A stretch of 64,000 nt of DNA from Hydractinia symbiolongicarpus (taxonomy: Eukaryota; Cnidaria; Hydrozoa; Anthoathecata; Hydractiniidae): the NCBI RefSeq assembly GCF_029227915.1, contig NC_079880.1, positions 5,706,001-5,770,000 on the forward strand, written 5' to 3'. The number at the start of each line of letters is the position of its first letter. Within the stretch, counting starts at the first letter, position 1. The position numbers were made by a program, and so were the translations under genes. The notes under the pieces were generated by a model, which saw nothing but the letters and a program-made list of their open reading frames with translations, was not told where the DNA came from and searched no databases. Below are positions 34,649 to 46,067 of the stretch, piece after piece.

Positions 34649-37600
34649 GTTTGGGAAATGAGTTTACCGCCTGGGTACTTTCTTTGTATACTTTTGACTA
34701 TACGGGCCGAGTACGGGATTTACGGGAAATCGCAGGTTTTCGTTTACCGGCGATTAAACTTCTTTTATTCAGCGTCTCATCAAAAATGAAAACATTTTTG
34801 AAAACTACAAGTCTCATGCGTTTTAGTGGTGAAAAAATAATTTAAAATATCGTTTTGGAAATGAGTTTACTCACAGGGTACTTTCTTTGTATACATTCGA
34901 CTATACCGGCCAAGCCCGGGATTTACGTGAAATCGCGGGTTTTCGTTTGCCGGCGATTAAACCACTTTCATTAAGCGTCTCATCAAAAATGAAAACATTT
35001 TTGAAAACTACAAGTCTCATGCGTTTTAGTGGTGAAAAAATAAATTAAAAAATTGTTCGGGAAATGAGTTTACTCCCTGGGTACTATTTTTGTATACTTT
35101 TGACTATACGGGCCAAGCTTGGGATTTAGGGGAAATCTCGGGTTTTCGTTTGCCGGCGATTAAACCTCTTTCATTAAGCGTCTCATCAAAAATGAAAACA
35201 TTTTTGAAAACTACAAGTCTTATGCGTTTTAGTGGTGAAAAAATAAATTAAAAAGTTGTTCTGGAAATGAGTTTACTTACAGGGTACTTTCTTTGTATAC
35301 ATTCGACTATACGGGCTAAGCCCGGGATTTACGGGAAATCGCGGGTTTTCGTTTGCCGGCAATTAAACCTCTTTCATTAAGCGTCTCATCAAAAATGAAA
35401 ACATTTTTGAAAACTACAAGTCTCATGCGTTTTAGTGGTGAAAAAAAATTTAAATAATCGTTCGGGAAATGGGTTTACTCCCTGGGTACTTTCTTTGTAT
35501 ACATTCGACTATACCGGCCAAGCCCGGGATTTACGTGAAATCGCGGGTTTTCGTTTGCCGGCGATTAAACCACTTTCATTAAGCGTCTCATCAAAAATGA
35601 AAACATTTTTGAAAACTACAAGTCTCATGCGTTTTAGTGGTGAAAAAATAAATTAAAAAATTGTTCGGGAAATGAGTTTACTCCCTGGGTACTATCTTTG
35701 TATACTTTTCACTATACGGGCCAAGTCCGGGATTTACGGGAAATTGCGGATTTTCGTTTGCCGGCGATTAAACTTCTTTTATTCAGCGTCTCATCAAAAA
35801 TGAAAACATTTTTAAAAACTACAAGTCTCATGGGCTTTAGTGGTGAAATAATAATTTAAAAAATCGTTTGGGAAATGAGTTTACCGCCTGGGTACTTTCT
35901 TTGTATACTTTTGACTATACGGGCCGAGTACGGGATTTACGGGAAATCGCAGGTTTTCGTTTGCCGGCGATTAAACTTCTTTTATTCAGCGTCTCATCAA
36001 AAATGAAAACATTTTTGAAAACTACAAGTCTCATGCGTTTTAGTGGTGAAAAGATAATTTAAAAAATCGTTTTGGAAATGAGTTTACTCACAGGGTACTT
36101 TCTTTGTATACATTCGACAATACCGGCCAAGCCCGGGATTTACGTGAAATTGCGGGTTTTTGTTTGCCGGCGATTAAACCACTTTCATTAAGCGTCTCAT
36201 CAAAAATGAAAACATTTTTGAAAACTACAAGTCTCATGCGTTTTAGTGGTGAAAAAATAAATTAAAAAATTGTTCGGGAAATGAGTTTACTCCCTGGGTA
36301 CTATCTTTGTATACTTTTGACTATACGGGCCAAGCCCGGGATTTACGGGAAATTTCGGGTTTTCGTTTGCCGGCGATTAAACCTCTTTCATTAAGCGTCT
36401 CATCAAAAATGAAAACATTTTTGAAAACTACAAGTCTTATGCGTTTTAGTGGTGAAAAAATAAATTAAAAAGTCGTTCTGGAAATGAGTTTACTCACAGG
36501 GTACTTTCTTTGTATACATTCGACTATACGGGCCAAGCCCGGGATTTACGGGAAATCGCGGGTTTTCGTTTGCCGGCAATTAAACCTCTTTCATTAAGCG
36601 TCTCATCAAAAATGAAAACATTTTTGAAAACTACAAGTCTCATGCGTTTTAGTGGTGAAAAAAAATTTAAATAATCGTTCGGGAAATGGGTTTACTCCCT
36701 GGGTACTTTCTTTGTATACATTCGACTATACCCGCCAAGCCCGGGATTTACGTGAAATCGCGGGTTTTCGTTTGCCGGCGATTAAACCACTTTCATTAAG
36801 CGTCTCATCAAAAATGAAAACATTTTTGAAAACTACAAGTCTCATGCGTTTTAGTGGTGAAAAAATAAATTAAAAAATTGTTCGGGAAATGAGTTTACTC
36901 CCTGGGTACTATCTTTGTATACTTTTGACTATACGGGCCAAGTCCGGGATTTACGGGAAATTGCGGATTTTCGTTTGCCGGCGATTAAACTTCTTTTATT
37001 CAGCGTCTCATCAAAAATGAAAACATTTTTAAAAACTACAAGTCTCATGGGCTTTAGTGGTGAAATAATAATTTAAAAAATCGTTTGGGAAATGAGTTTA
37101 CCGCCTGGGTACTTTCTTTGTATACATTCGACTATACCGGCCAAGCCCGGGATTTACGTGAAATCGCGGGTTTTCGTTTGCCGGCGATTAAACCACTTTC
37201 ATTAAGCGTCTCATCAAAAATGAAAACATTTTTGAAAACTACAAGTCTCATGCGTTTTAGTGGTGAAAAAATAAATTAAAAAATTGTTCGGGAAATGAGT
37301 TTACTCCCTGGGTACTATCTTTGTATACTTTTGACTATACGGGCCAAGCCCGGGATTTACGGGAAATCTCGGGTTTTCGTTTGCCGGCGATTAAACCTCT
37401 TTCATTAAGCGTCTCATCAAAAATGAAAACATTTTTGAAAACTACAAGTCTTATGCGTTTTAGTGGTGAAAAAATAAATTAAAAAATCGTTCTGGAAATG
37501 AGTTTACTCACAGGGTACTTTCTTTGTATACATTCGACTATACGGGCCAAGCCCGGGATTTACGGGAAATCGCGGGTTTTCGTTTGCCGGCAATTAAACC

Positions 37601-37690
37601 TCTTTCATTAAGCGTCTCATCAAAAATGAAAACATTTTTGAAAACTACAAGTCTCATGCGTTTTAGTGGTAAAAAAAAATTTAAAAAATC
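34649..37690 (+). repeat. Block E', 6-mer HOR of 1217 bp, third copy contracted
   Basis: Copies are 34649-35865 and 35866-37082; a third starts at 37083. Each opens with TTTACCGCCTGGG and includes TATACCGGCC with TTTACGTGAAAT, AATCTCGGG or AATTTCGGG, and GGAAATGGGTTTACTCC. In the third copy the opening monomer switches to its right neighbour's back (CATTCGACTATACCGGCC) within 37107-37125, so one monomer is missing. Confidence 0.88.
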
Positions 37691-40142
37691 GTTCGGGAAA
37701 TGGGTTTACTCCCTGGGTACTTTCTTTGTATACATTCGACTATACGGGCCAAGGCCGGGATTTACGGGAAATCGCGGGATTTCGTTTGCCGGCGATTAAA
37801 CCTCTTTTATTAAGCGTCTCATCAAAAATGAAAACATTTTTGAAAACTGAAAGTCTCATGCGTTTTAGTGGTGAAAAGGTAATTGAAAAAATCGTTTCGG
37901 AAATGAGTTTACTCACAGGGTACTTTCTTTGTATACATTCGACTATACGGGCCAAGCCAGGGATTTACGGGAAATCGCGGGTTTTCGTTTGCCGGCGATT
38001 AAACAACTTTCATTAAGCGTCTCATCAAAAATGAAAACATTTCTGAAAACTACAAGTCTCATGCGTTTTAGTGGTAAAAAAATAATTTAAAAAATCGTTC
38101 GGGATATGAGTTTACTCCCTGGGTACTTTCTTTGTATACTTTTGACTATACGGGCCGAGTCCGGGATTTACGGGAAGTCGCGGGTTTTCGTTTGCCGGCG
38201 ATTAAACTTCTTTTATTCAGCGTCTCATCAAAAATGAAAATATTTTTAAATACTACAAGTCTCATGGGCTTTAGTGGTGAAATAATAATTTAAAAAATCG
38301 TTTGGGAAATGAGTTTACTCCCTGGGTACTTTCTTTGTAGACTTTTCACTATACGGGCCGAGTACGGGATTTACGGGAAATCGCAGGTTTTCGTTTGCCG
38401 GCGATTAAACTTCTTTTATTCAGCGTCTCATCGAAAATGAAAACATTTTTGAAAACTACAAGTCTCATGCGTTTTAGTGGTGAAAAGATAATTTAAAAAA
38501 TCGTTTTGGAAATGAGTTTACTCACAGGGTACTTTCTTTGTATACATTCGACTATACCGGCCAACCCGGGATTTACGTGAAATCGCAGTTTTTCGTTTGC
38601 CGGCGATTAAACCACTTTCATTAAGCGTCTCATCAAAAATTAAAACATTTTTGAAAACTACAAGTCTTATGCGTTTTAGTGGTGAAAAAATAAATTAAAA
38701 AATCGTTCTGGAAATGAGTTTACTCACAGGGTACTTTCTTTGTATACATTCGACTATACGGGCCAAGCCCGGGATTTACGGAAAATCGCGGGTTTTCGTT
38801 TGCCGGCAATTAAACCTCTTTCATTAAGCGTCTCATCAAAAATGAAAACATTTTTGAAAACTACAAGTCTCATGCGTTTTAGTGGTGAAAAAAAATTTAA
38901 AAAATCGTGCGGGAAATGAGTTTACTCCCTGGGTACTTTCTTTGTATACATTCGACTATACGGGCCAAGGCCGGGATTTACGGGAAATCGCGGGATTTCG
39001 TTTGCCGGCGATTAAACCTCTTTTATTAAGCGTCTCATCAAAAATGAAAACATTTTTGAAAACTGCAAGTCTCATGCGTTTTAGTGGTGAAAAGATAATT
39101 AAAAAAATCGTTCGGGAAATGAGTTTACTCCCTGGGTACTTTCTTTGTATACTTTTGACTATACGGGCCGAGTCCGGGATTTACGGGAAGTCGCGGGTTT
39201 TCGTTTGCCGGCGATTAAACTTCTTTTATTCAGCGTCTCATCAAAAATGAAAATATTTTTAAATACTACAAGTCTCATGGGCTTTAGTGGTGAAATAATA
39301 ATTTAAAAAATCGTTTGGGAAATGAGTTTACTCCCTGGGTACTTTCTTTGTATACTTTTCACTATACGGGCCGAGTATGGGATTTACGGGAAATCGCAGG
39401 TTTTCGTTTGCCGGCGATTAAACTTCTTTTATTCAGCGTCTCATCGAAAATGAAAACATTTTTGAAAACTACAAGTCTCATGCGTTTTAGTGGTGAAAAG
39501 ATAATTTAAAAAATCGTTTTGGAAATGAGTTTACTCACAGGGTACTTTCTTTGTATACATTCGACTATACCGGCCAAGCCCTGGATTTACGTGAAATCGC
39601 AGTTTTTCGTTTGCCGGCGATTAAACCACTTTCATTAAGCGTCTCATCAAAAATTAAAACATTTTTGAAAACTACAAGTCTTATGCGTTTTAGTGGTGAA
39701 AAAATAAATTAAAAAATCGTTCTGGAAATGAGTTTACTCACAGGGTACTTTCTTTGTATACATTCGACTATACGGGCCAAGCCCGGGATTTACGGGAAAT
39801 CGCGGGTTTTCGTTTGCCGGCAATTAAACCTCTTTCATTAAGCGTCTCATCAAAAATGAAAACATTTTTGAAAACTACAAGTCTCATGCGTTTTAGTGGT
39901 GAAAAAAAATTTAAAAAATCGTGCGGGAAATGAGTTTACTCCCTGGGTACTTTCTTTGTATACATTCGACTATACGGGCCAAGGCCGGGATTTACGGGAA
40001 ATCGCGGGATTTCGTTTGCCGGCGATTAAACCTCTTTTATTAAGCGTCTCATCAAAAATGAAAACATTTTTGAAAACTGCAAGTCTCATGCGTTTTAGTG
40101 GTGAAAAGATAATTGAAAAAATCGTTTCGGAAATGAGTGTAC

Positions 40143-43100
40143 TCACAGGGTACTTTCTTTGTATACATTCGACCATACGGGCCAAGCCCGAGATTTACTG
40201 GAAATCGCGGGGTTTCGTTTGCCGGCGATTAAACAACTTTCATTAGGCGTCTCATCAAAAATGAAAACATTTCTGAAAACTACAAGTCTCATGCGTTTTA
40301 GTGGTGAAAAAATAATTTAAAAAATCGTTCGGGAAATGAGTTTACTCCCTGGGTACTTTCTTTGTATACTTTTGACTATACGGGCCGAGTCCGGGATTTA
40401 CGGGAAGTGGCGGGTTTTCGTTTGCCGGCGATTAAACTTCTTTTATTCAGCGTCTCATCAAAAATGAAAATTTTTTTAAATACTACAAGTCTCATGGGCT
40501 TTAGTGGTGAAATAATAACTTAAAAAATCGTTTGGGAAATGAGTTTACTCCCTGGGTACTTTCTTTGTATACTTTTGACTATACGGGCCGAGTACGGGAT
40601 TTACGGGAAATCGCAGGTTTTCGTTTGCCGGCGATTAAACTTCTTTTATTCAGCGTCTCATCAAAAATGAAAACATTTTTGAAAACTACAAGTCTCATGC
40701 GTTTTAGTGGTGAAAAGATAATTTAAAAAATCTTTTGGAAATGAGTTTACTCACAGGGTACTTTCTTTGTATACATTCGACTATACCGGCCAAGCCCGGG
40801 ATTTACGTGAATTCGCAGTTTTTCGTTTGCCGGCGATTAAACCACTTTCATTAAGCGTCTCATCAAAAATTAAAACATTTCTGAAAACTACAAGTCTCAT
40901 GCGTTTTAGTGGTGAAAAAATAATTTAAAAAATCGTTCGGGAAATATGTTTACTCCCTGGGTACTTTCTTTGTATACTTTTGACTATACGGGCCGAGTCC
41001 GGGATTTACGGGAAATCGCGGGTTTTCGTTTGCCGGCGATTAAACTTCTTTTATTCAGCGTCTCATCAAAAATGAAAATATTTTTAAAAACTACAAGTCT
41101 CATGGGCTTTAGTGGTGAAATAATAATTCAAGAAATCGTTTGGGAAATTAGTTTACTCCCTGGGTACTTTCTTTGTATACATTCGACTATACGGGCCAAG
41201 GCCGGGATTTACGGGAAATCGCGGGATTTCGTTTGCCGGCGATTAAACCTCTTTTATTAAGCGTCTCATCAAAAATGAAAACATTTTTGAAAACTGCAAG
41301 TCTCATGCGTTTTAGTGGTGAAAAGATAATTGAAAAAATCGTTTCGGAAATGAGTTTACTCACAGGGTACTTTCTTTGTATACATTCGACTATACGGGCC
41401 AAGCCCGGGATTTACGGGAAATCGCGGGTTTTCGTTTGCCGGCGATTAAACAACTTTCATTAAGCGTCTCATCAAAAATGAAAACATTTCTGAAAACTAC
41501 AAGTCTCATGCGTTTTAGTGGTGAAAAAATAATTTAAAAAATCGTTCGGGAAATGAGTTTACTCCCTGGGTACTTTCTTTGTATACTTTTGACTATACGG
41601 GCCGAGTCCGGGATTTACGGGAAGTCGCGGGTTTTCGTTTGCCGGCGATTAAACTTCTTTTATTCAGCGTCTCAACAAAAATGAAAATATTTTTAAATAC
41701 TACAAGTCTCATGGGCTTTAGTGGTGAAAAAATATTTTAAAAAATCGTTTGGGAAATGAGTTTACTCCCTGGGTACTTTCTTTGTATACTTTTGACTATA
41801 CGGGCCGAGTACGGGATTTACGGGAAATCGCAGGTTTTCGTTTGCCGGCGATTAAACTTCTTTTATTCAGCGTCTCATCGAAAATGAAAACATTTTTGAA
41901 AACTACAAGTCTCATGCGTTTTAGTGGTGAAAAGATAATTTAAAAAATCGTTTTGGAAATGAGTTTACTCACAGGGTACTTTCTTTGTATACATTCGACT
42001 ATACCAGCCAAGCCCGGGATTTACGTGAAATCGCAGTTTTTCGTTTGCCGGCGATTAAACCACTTTCATTAAGCGACTCATCAAAAATTAAAACATTTCT
42101 GAAAACTACAAGTCTCATGCGTTTTAGTGGTGAAAAAATAATTTAAAAAATCGTTCGGGAAATAAGTTTACTCCCTGGGTACTTTCTTTGTATACTTTTG
42201 ACTATACGGGCCGAGTCCGGGATTTACGGGAAATCGCGGGTTTTCGTTTGCCGGCGATTAAGCTTCTTTTATTCAGCGTGTCATCAAAAATGAAAATATT
42301 TTTAAAAACTACAAGTCTCATGGGCTTTAGTGGTGAAATAATAATTCAAGAAATCGTTTGGGAAATTAGTTTACTGACAGGGTACTTTCTTTGTATACAT
42401 TCGACCATACGGGCCAAGCCCGAGATTTACTGGAAATCGCGGGGTTTCGTTTGCCGGCGATTAAACAACTTTCATTAGGCGTCTCATCAAAAATGAAAAC
42501 ATTTCTGAAAACTACAAGTCTCATGCGTTTTAGTGGTGAAAAAATAATTTAAAAAATCGTTCGGGAAATGAGTTTACTCCCTGGGTACTTTCTTTGTATA
42601 CTTTTGACTATACGGGCCGAGTCCGGGATTTACGGGAAGTGGCGGGTTTTCGTTTGCCGGCGATTAAACTTCTTTTATTCAGCGTCTCATCAAAAATGAA
42701 AATTTTTTTAAATACTACAAGTCTCATGGGCTTTAGTGGTGAAATAATAACTTAAAAAATCGTTTGGGAAATGAGTTTACTCCCTGGGTACTTTCTTTGT
42801 ATACTTTTGACTATACGGGCCGAGTACGGGATTTACGGGAAATCGCAGGTTTTCGTTTGCCGGCGATTAAACTTCTTTTATTCAGCGTCTCATCAAAAAT
42901 GAAAACATTTTTGAAAACTACAAGTCTCATGCGTTTTAGTGGTGAAAAGATAATTTAAAAAATCGTTTTGGAAATGAGTTTACTCACAGGGTACTTTCTT
43001 TGTATACATTCGACTATACCGGCCAAGCCCGGGATTTACGTGAATTCGCAGTTTTTCGTTTGCCGGCGATTAAACCACTTTCATTAAGCGTCTCATCAAA

Positions 43101-44606
43101 AATTAAAACATTTCTGAAAACTACAAGTCTCATGCGTTTTAGTGGTGAAAAAATAATTTAAAAAATCGTTCGGGAAATAAGTTTACTCCCTGGGTACTTT
43201 CTTTGTATACTTTTGACTATACGGGCCGAGTCCGGGATTTACGGGAAATCGCGGGTTTTCGTTTGCCGGCGATTAAACTTCTTTTATTCAGCGTCTCATC
43301 AAAAATGAAAATATTTTTAAAAACTACAAGTCTCATGGGCTTTAGTGGTGAAATAATAATTCAAGAAATCGTTTGGGAAATTAGTTTACTCCCTGGGTAC
43401 TTTCTTTGTATACATTCGACTATACGGGCCAAGGCCGGGATTTACGGGAAATCGCGGGATTTCGTTTGCCGGCGATTAAACCTCTTTTATTAAGCGTCTC
43501 ATCAAAAATGAAAACATTTTTGAAAACTGCAAGTCTCATGCGTTTTAGTGGTGAAAAGATAATTGAAAAAATCGTTTCGGAAATGAGTTTACTCACAGGG
43601 TACTTTCTTTGTATACATTCGACTATACGGGCCAAGCCCGGGATTTACGGGAAATCGCGGGTTTTCGTTTGCCGGCGATTAAACAACTTTCATTAAGCGT
43701 CTCATCAAAAATGAAAACATTTCTGAAAACTACAAGTCTCATGCGTTTTAGTGGTGAAAAAATAATTTAAAAAATCGTTCGGGAAATGAGTTTACTCTCT
43801 GGGTACTTTCTTTGTATACTTTTGACTATACGGGCCGAGTCCGGGATTTACGGGAAGTCGCGGGTTTTCGTTTGCCGGCGATTAAACTTCTTTTATTCAG
43901 CGTCTCATCAAAAATGAAAATATTTTTAAATACTACAAGTCTCATGGGCTTTAGTGGTGAAAAAATATTTTAAAAAATCGTTTGGGAAATGAGTTTACTC
44001 CCTGGGTACTTTCTTTGTATACTTTTGACTATACGGGCCGAGTACGGGATTTACGGGAAATCGCAGGTTTTCGTTTGCCGGCGATTAAACTTCTTTTATT
44101 CAGCGTCTCATCGAAAATGAAAACATTTTTGAAAACTACAAGTCTCATGCGTTTTAGTGGTGAAAAGATAATTTAAAAAATCGTTTTGGAAATGAGTTTA
44201 CTCACAGGGTACTTTCTTTGTATACATTCGACTATACCAGCCAAGCCCGGGATTTACGTGAAATCGCAGTTTTTCGTTTGCCGGCGATTAAACCACTTTC
44301 ATTAAGCGTCTCATCAAAAATTAAAACATTTCTGAAAACTACAAGTCTCATGCGTTTTAGTGGTGAAAAAATAATTTAAAAAATCGTTCGGGAAATAAGT
44401 TTACTCCCTGGGTACTTTCTTTGTATACTTTTGACTATACGGGCCGAGTCCGGGATTTACGGGAAATCGCGGGTTTTCGTTTGCCGGCGATTAAGCTTCT
44501 TTTATTCAGCGTGTCATCAAAAATGAAAATATTTTTAAAAACTACAAGTCTCATGGGCTTTAGTGGTGAAATAATAATTCAAGAAATCGTTTGGGAAATT
44601 AGTTTA
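40143..44606 (+). repeat. 11-mer HOR, two copies of ~2232 bp
   Basis: Copy 1 is about 40143-42374 and copy 2 about 42375-44606. Copy 2 starts inside a hybrid monomer at 42356: its front (GTTTGGGAAATTAG) is of the 41142 type and its back (GACCATACGGG, GAGATTTACTGG) of the 40125 type. The offset stays at 2232-2233 bp through several distinct marks, such as 41173/43406, 41749/43982 and 42188/44421. Small differences exist, for example GATTAAGCTTC versus GATTAAACTTC. Confidence 0.82.
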
Positions 44607-44849
44607 CTCCCTGGGTACTTTCTTTGTATACTTTTGACTATACGGGCCGAGTCCGGGATTTACGGGAAATTGCAGGTTTTCGTTTGCCGGCGATTAAACT
44701 TCTTTTATTCAGTGTCTCATCAAAAATGAAAACATTTTTGAAAACTACAAGTCTCATGCGTTTTAGTGGTGAAAAAATAAATTAAAAAATTGTTCGGGAA
44801 ATGAGTTTACTCCCTGGGTACTATCTTTGTATACTTTTGACTATGCGGG

Positions 44850-46067
44850 CCAAGCCCGGGATTTACGGGAAATCTCGGGTTTTCGTTTGCCGGCGATTAA
44901 ACCTCTTTCATTAAGCGTCTCATCAAAAATAAAAACATTTTTAAAAACTACAAGTCTCATGCGTTTTAGTGGTGAAAAAATAAATTAAAAATTCCTTCTG
45001 GAAATGAGTTTACTCCCTGGGTACTTTCTTTGTATACTTTTGACTATACGGGCCGAGTCCGGGATTTACGGGAAGTCGCGGGTTTTCGTTTGCCGGCGAT
45101 TAAACTTCTTTTATTCAGCGTCTCATCAAAAATTAAAACATTTCTGAAAACTACATGTCTCATGCGTTTTAGTGGTGAAAAAATAATTTAAAAAATCGTT
45201 CGGGAAATAAGTTTACTCCCTGGGTACTTTCTTTGTATACTTTTGACTATACGGGCCGACTCCGGGATTTACGGGAAATCGCGGGTTTTCGTTTGCCTGC
45301 GATTAAACTTCTTTTATTCAGTGTCTCATCAAAAATGAAAATATTTTTAAAAACTACAAGTCTCATGGGCTTTAGTGGTGAAATAATTATTCAAGAAATC
45401 GTTTGGGAAATTAGTTTACTCCCTGGGTACTTTCTTTGTATACTTTTGACTATACGGGCCAAGCCCGGGATTTACGGGAAATCTCGGGTTTTCGTTTGCC
45501 GGCGATTAAACCTCTTTCATTAAGCGTCTCATCAAAAATAAAAACATTTTTGAAAACTACAAGTCTCATGCGTTTTAGTGGTGAAAAAATAAATTAAAAA
45601 TTCCTTCTGGAAATGAGTTTACTCCCTGGGTACTTTCTTTGTATACTTTTGACTATACGGGCCGAGTCCGGGATTTACGGGAAGTCGCGGGTTTTCGTTT
45701 GCCGGCGATTAAACTTCTTTTATTCAGCGTCTCATCAAAAATTAAAACATTTCTGAAAACTACATGTCTCATGCGTTTTAGTGGTGAAAAAATAATTTAA
45801 AAAATCGTTCGGGAAATAAGTTTACTCCCTGGGTACTTTCTTTGTATACTTTTGACTATACGGGCCGACTCCGGGATTTACGGGAAATCGCGGGTTTTCG
45901 TTTGCCGGCGATTAAACTTCTTTTATTCAGTGTCTCATCAAAAATGAAAATATTTTTAAAAACTACAAGTCTCATGGGCTTTAGTGGTGAAATAATTATT
46001 CAAGAAATCGTTTGGGAAATTAGTTTACTCCCTGGGTACTTTCTTTGTATACTTTTGACTATACGGG
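44850..46067 (+). repeat. 3-mer HOR, two 609-bp copies
   Basis: Copy 1 is about 44850-45458 and copy 2 about 45459-46067. Shared marks are AATCTCGGG with CAAAAATAAAAAC, TTCCTTCTGGAAATGAG with CAAAAATTAAAAC and CTACATGTC, and GCCGACTCC with AATAATTATTCAAG. Differences noticed include GCCTGCGATT (45297) versus GCCGGCGATT (45906). The boundary is in a hybrid monomer starting at 45401, switching within 45433-45460. Confidence 0.87.

Noticed and set aside
38882-39250. Open reading frames of 60-122 codons recurring throughout the window, the longest here, on both strands
   Set aside because: They are by-products of the repeat. Most start at TTG or GTG inside the monomer (TTGTATAC, TTGGGAAATG, GTGGTGAAA) and stop in the AATTTAA tail. 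Because 203 is not a multiple of 3, successive monomers are read in different frames, so the same peptide recurs with each unit or runs from one frame into another. There is no ribosome-binding or splice context, no recognisable domain, and indels ignore the frame.
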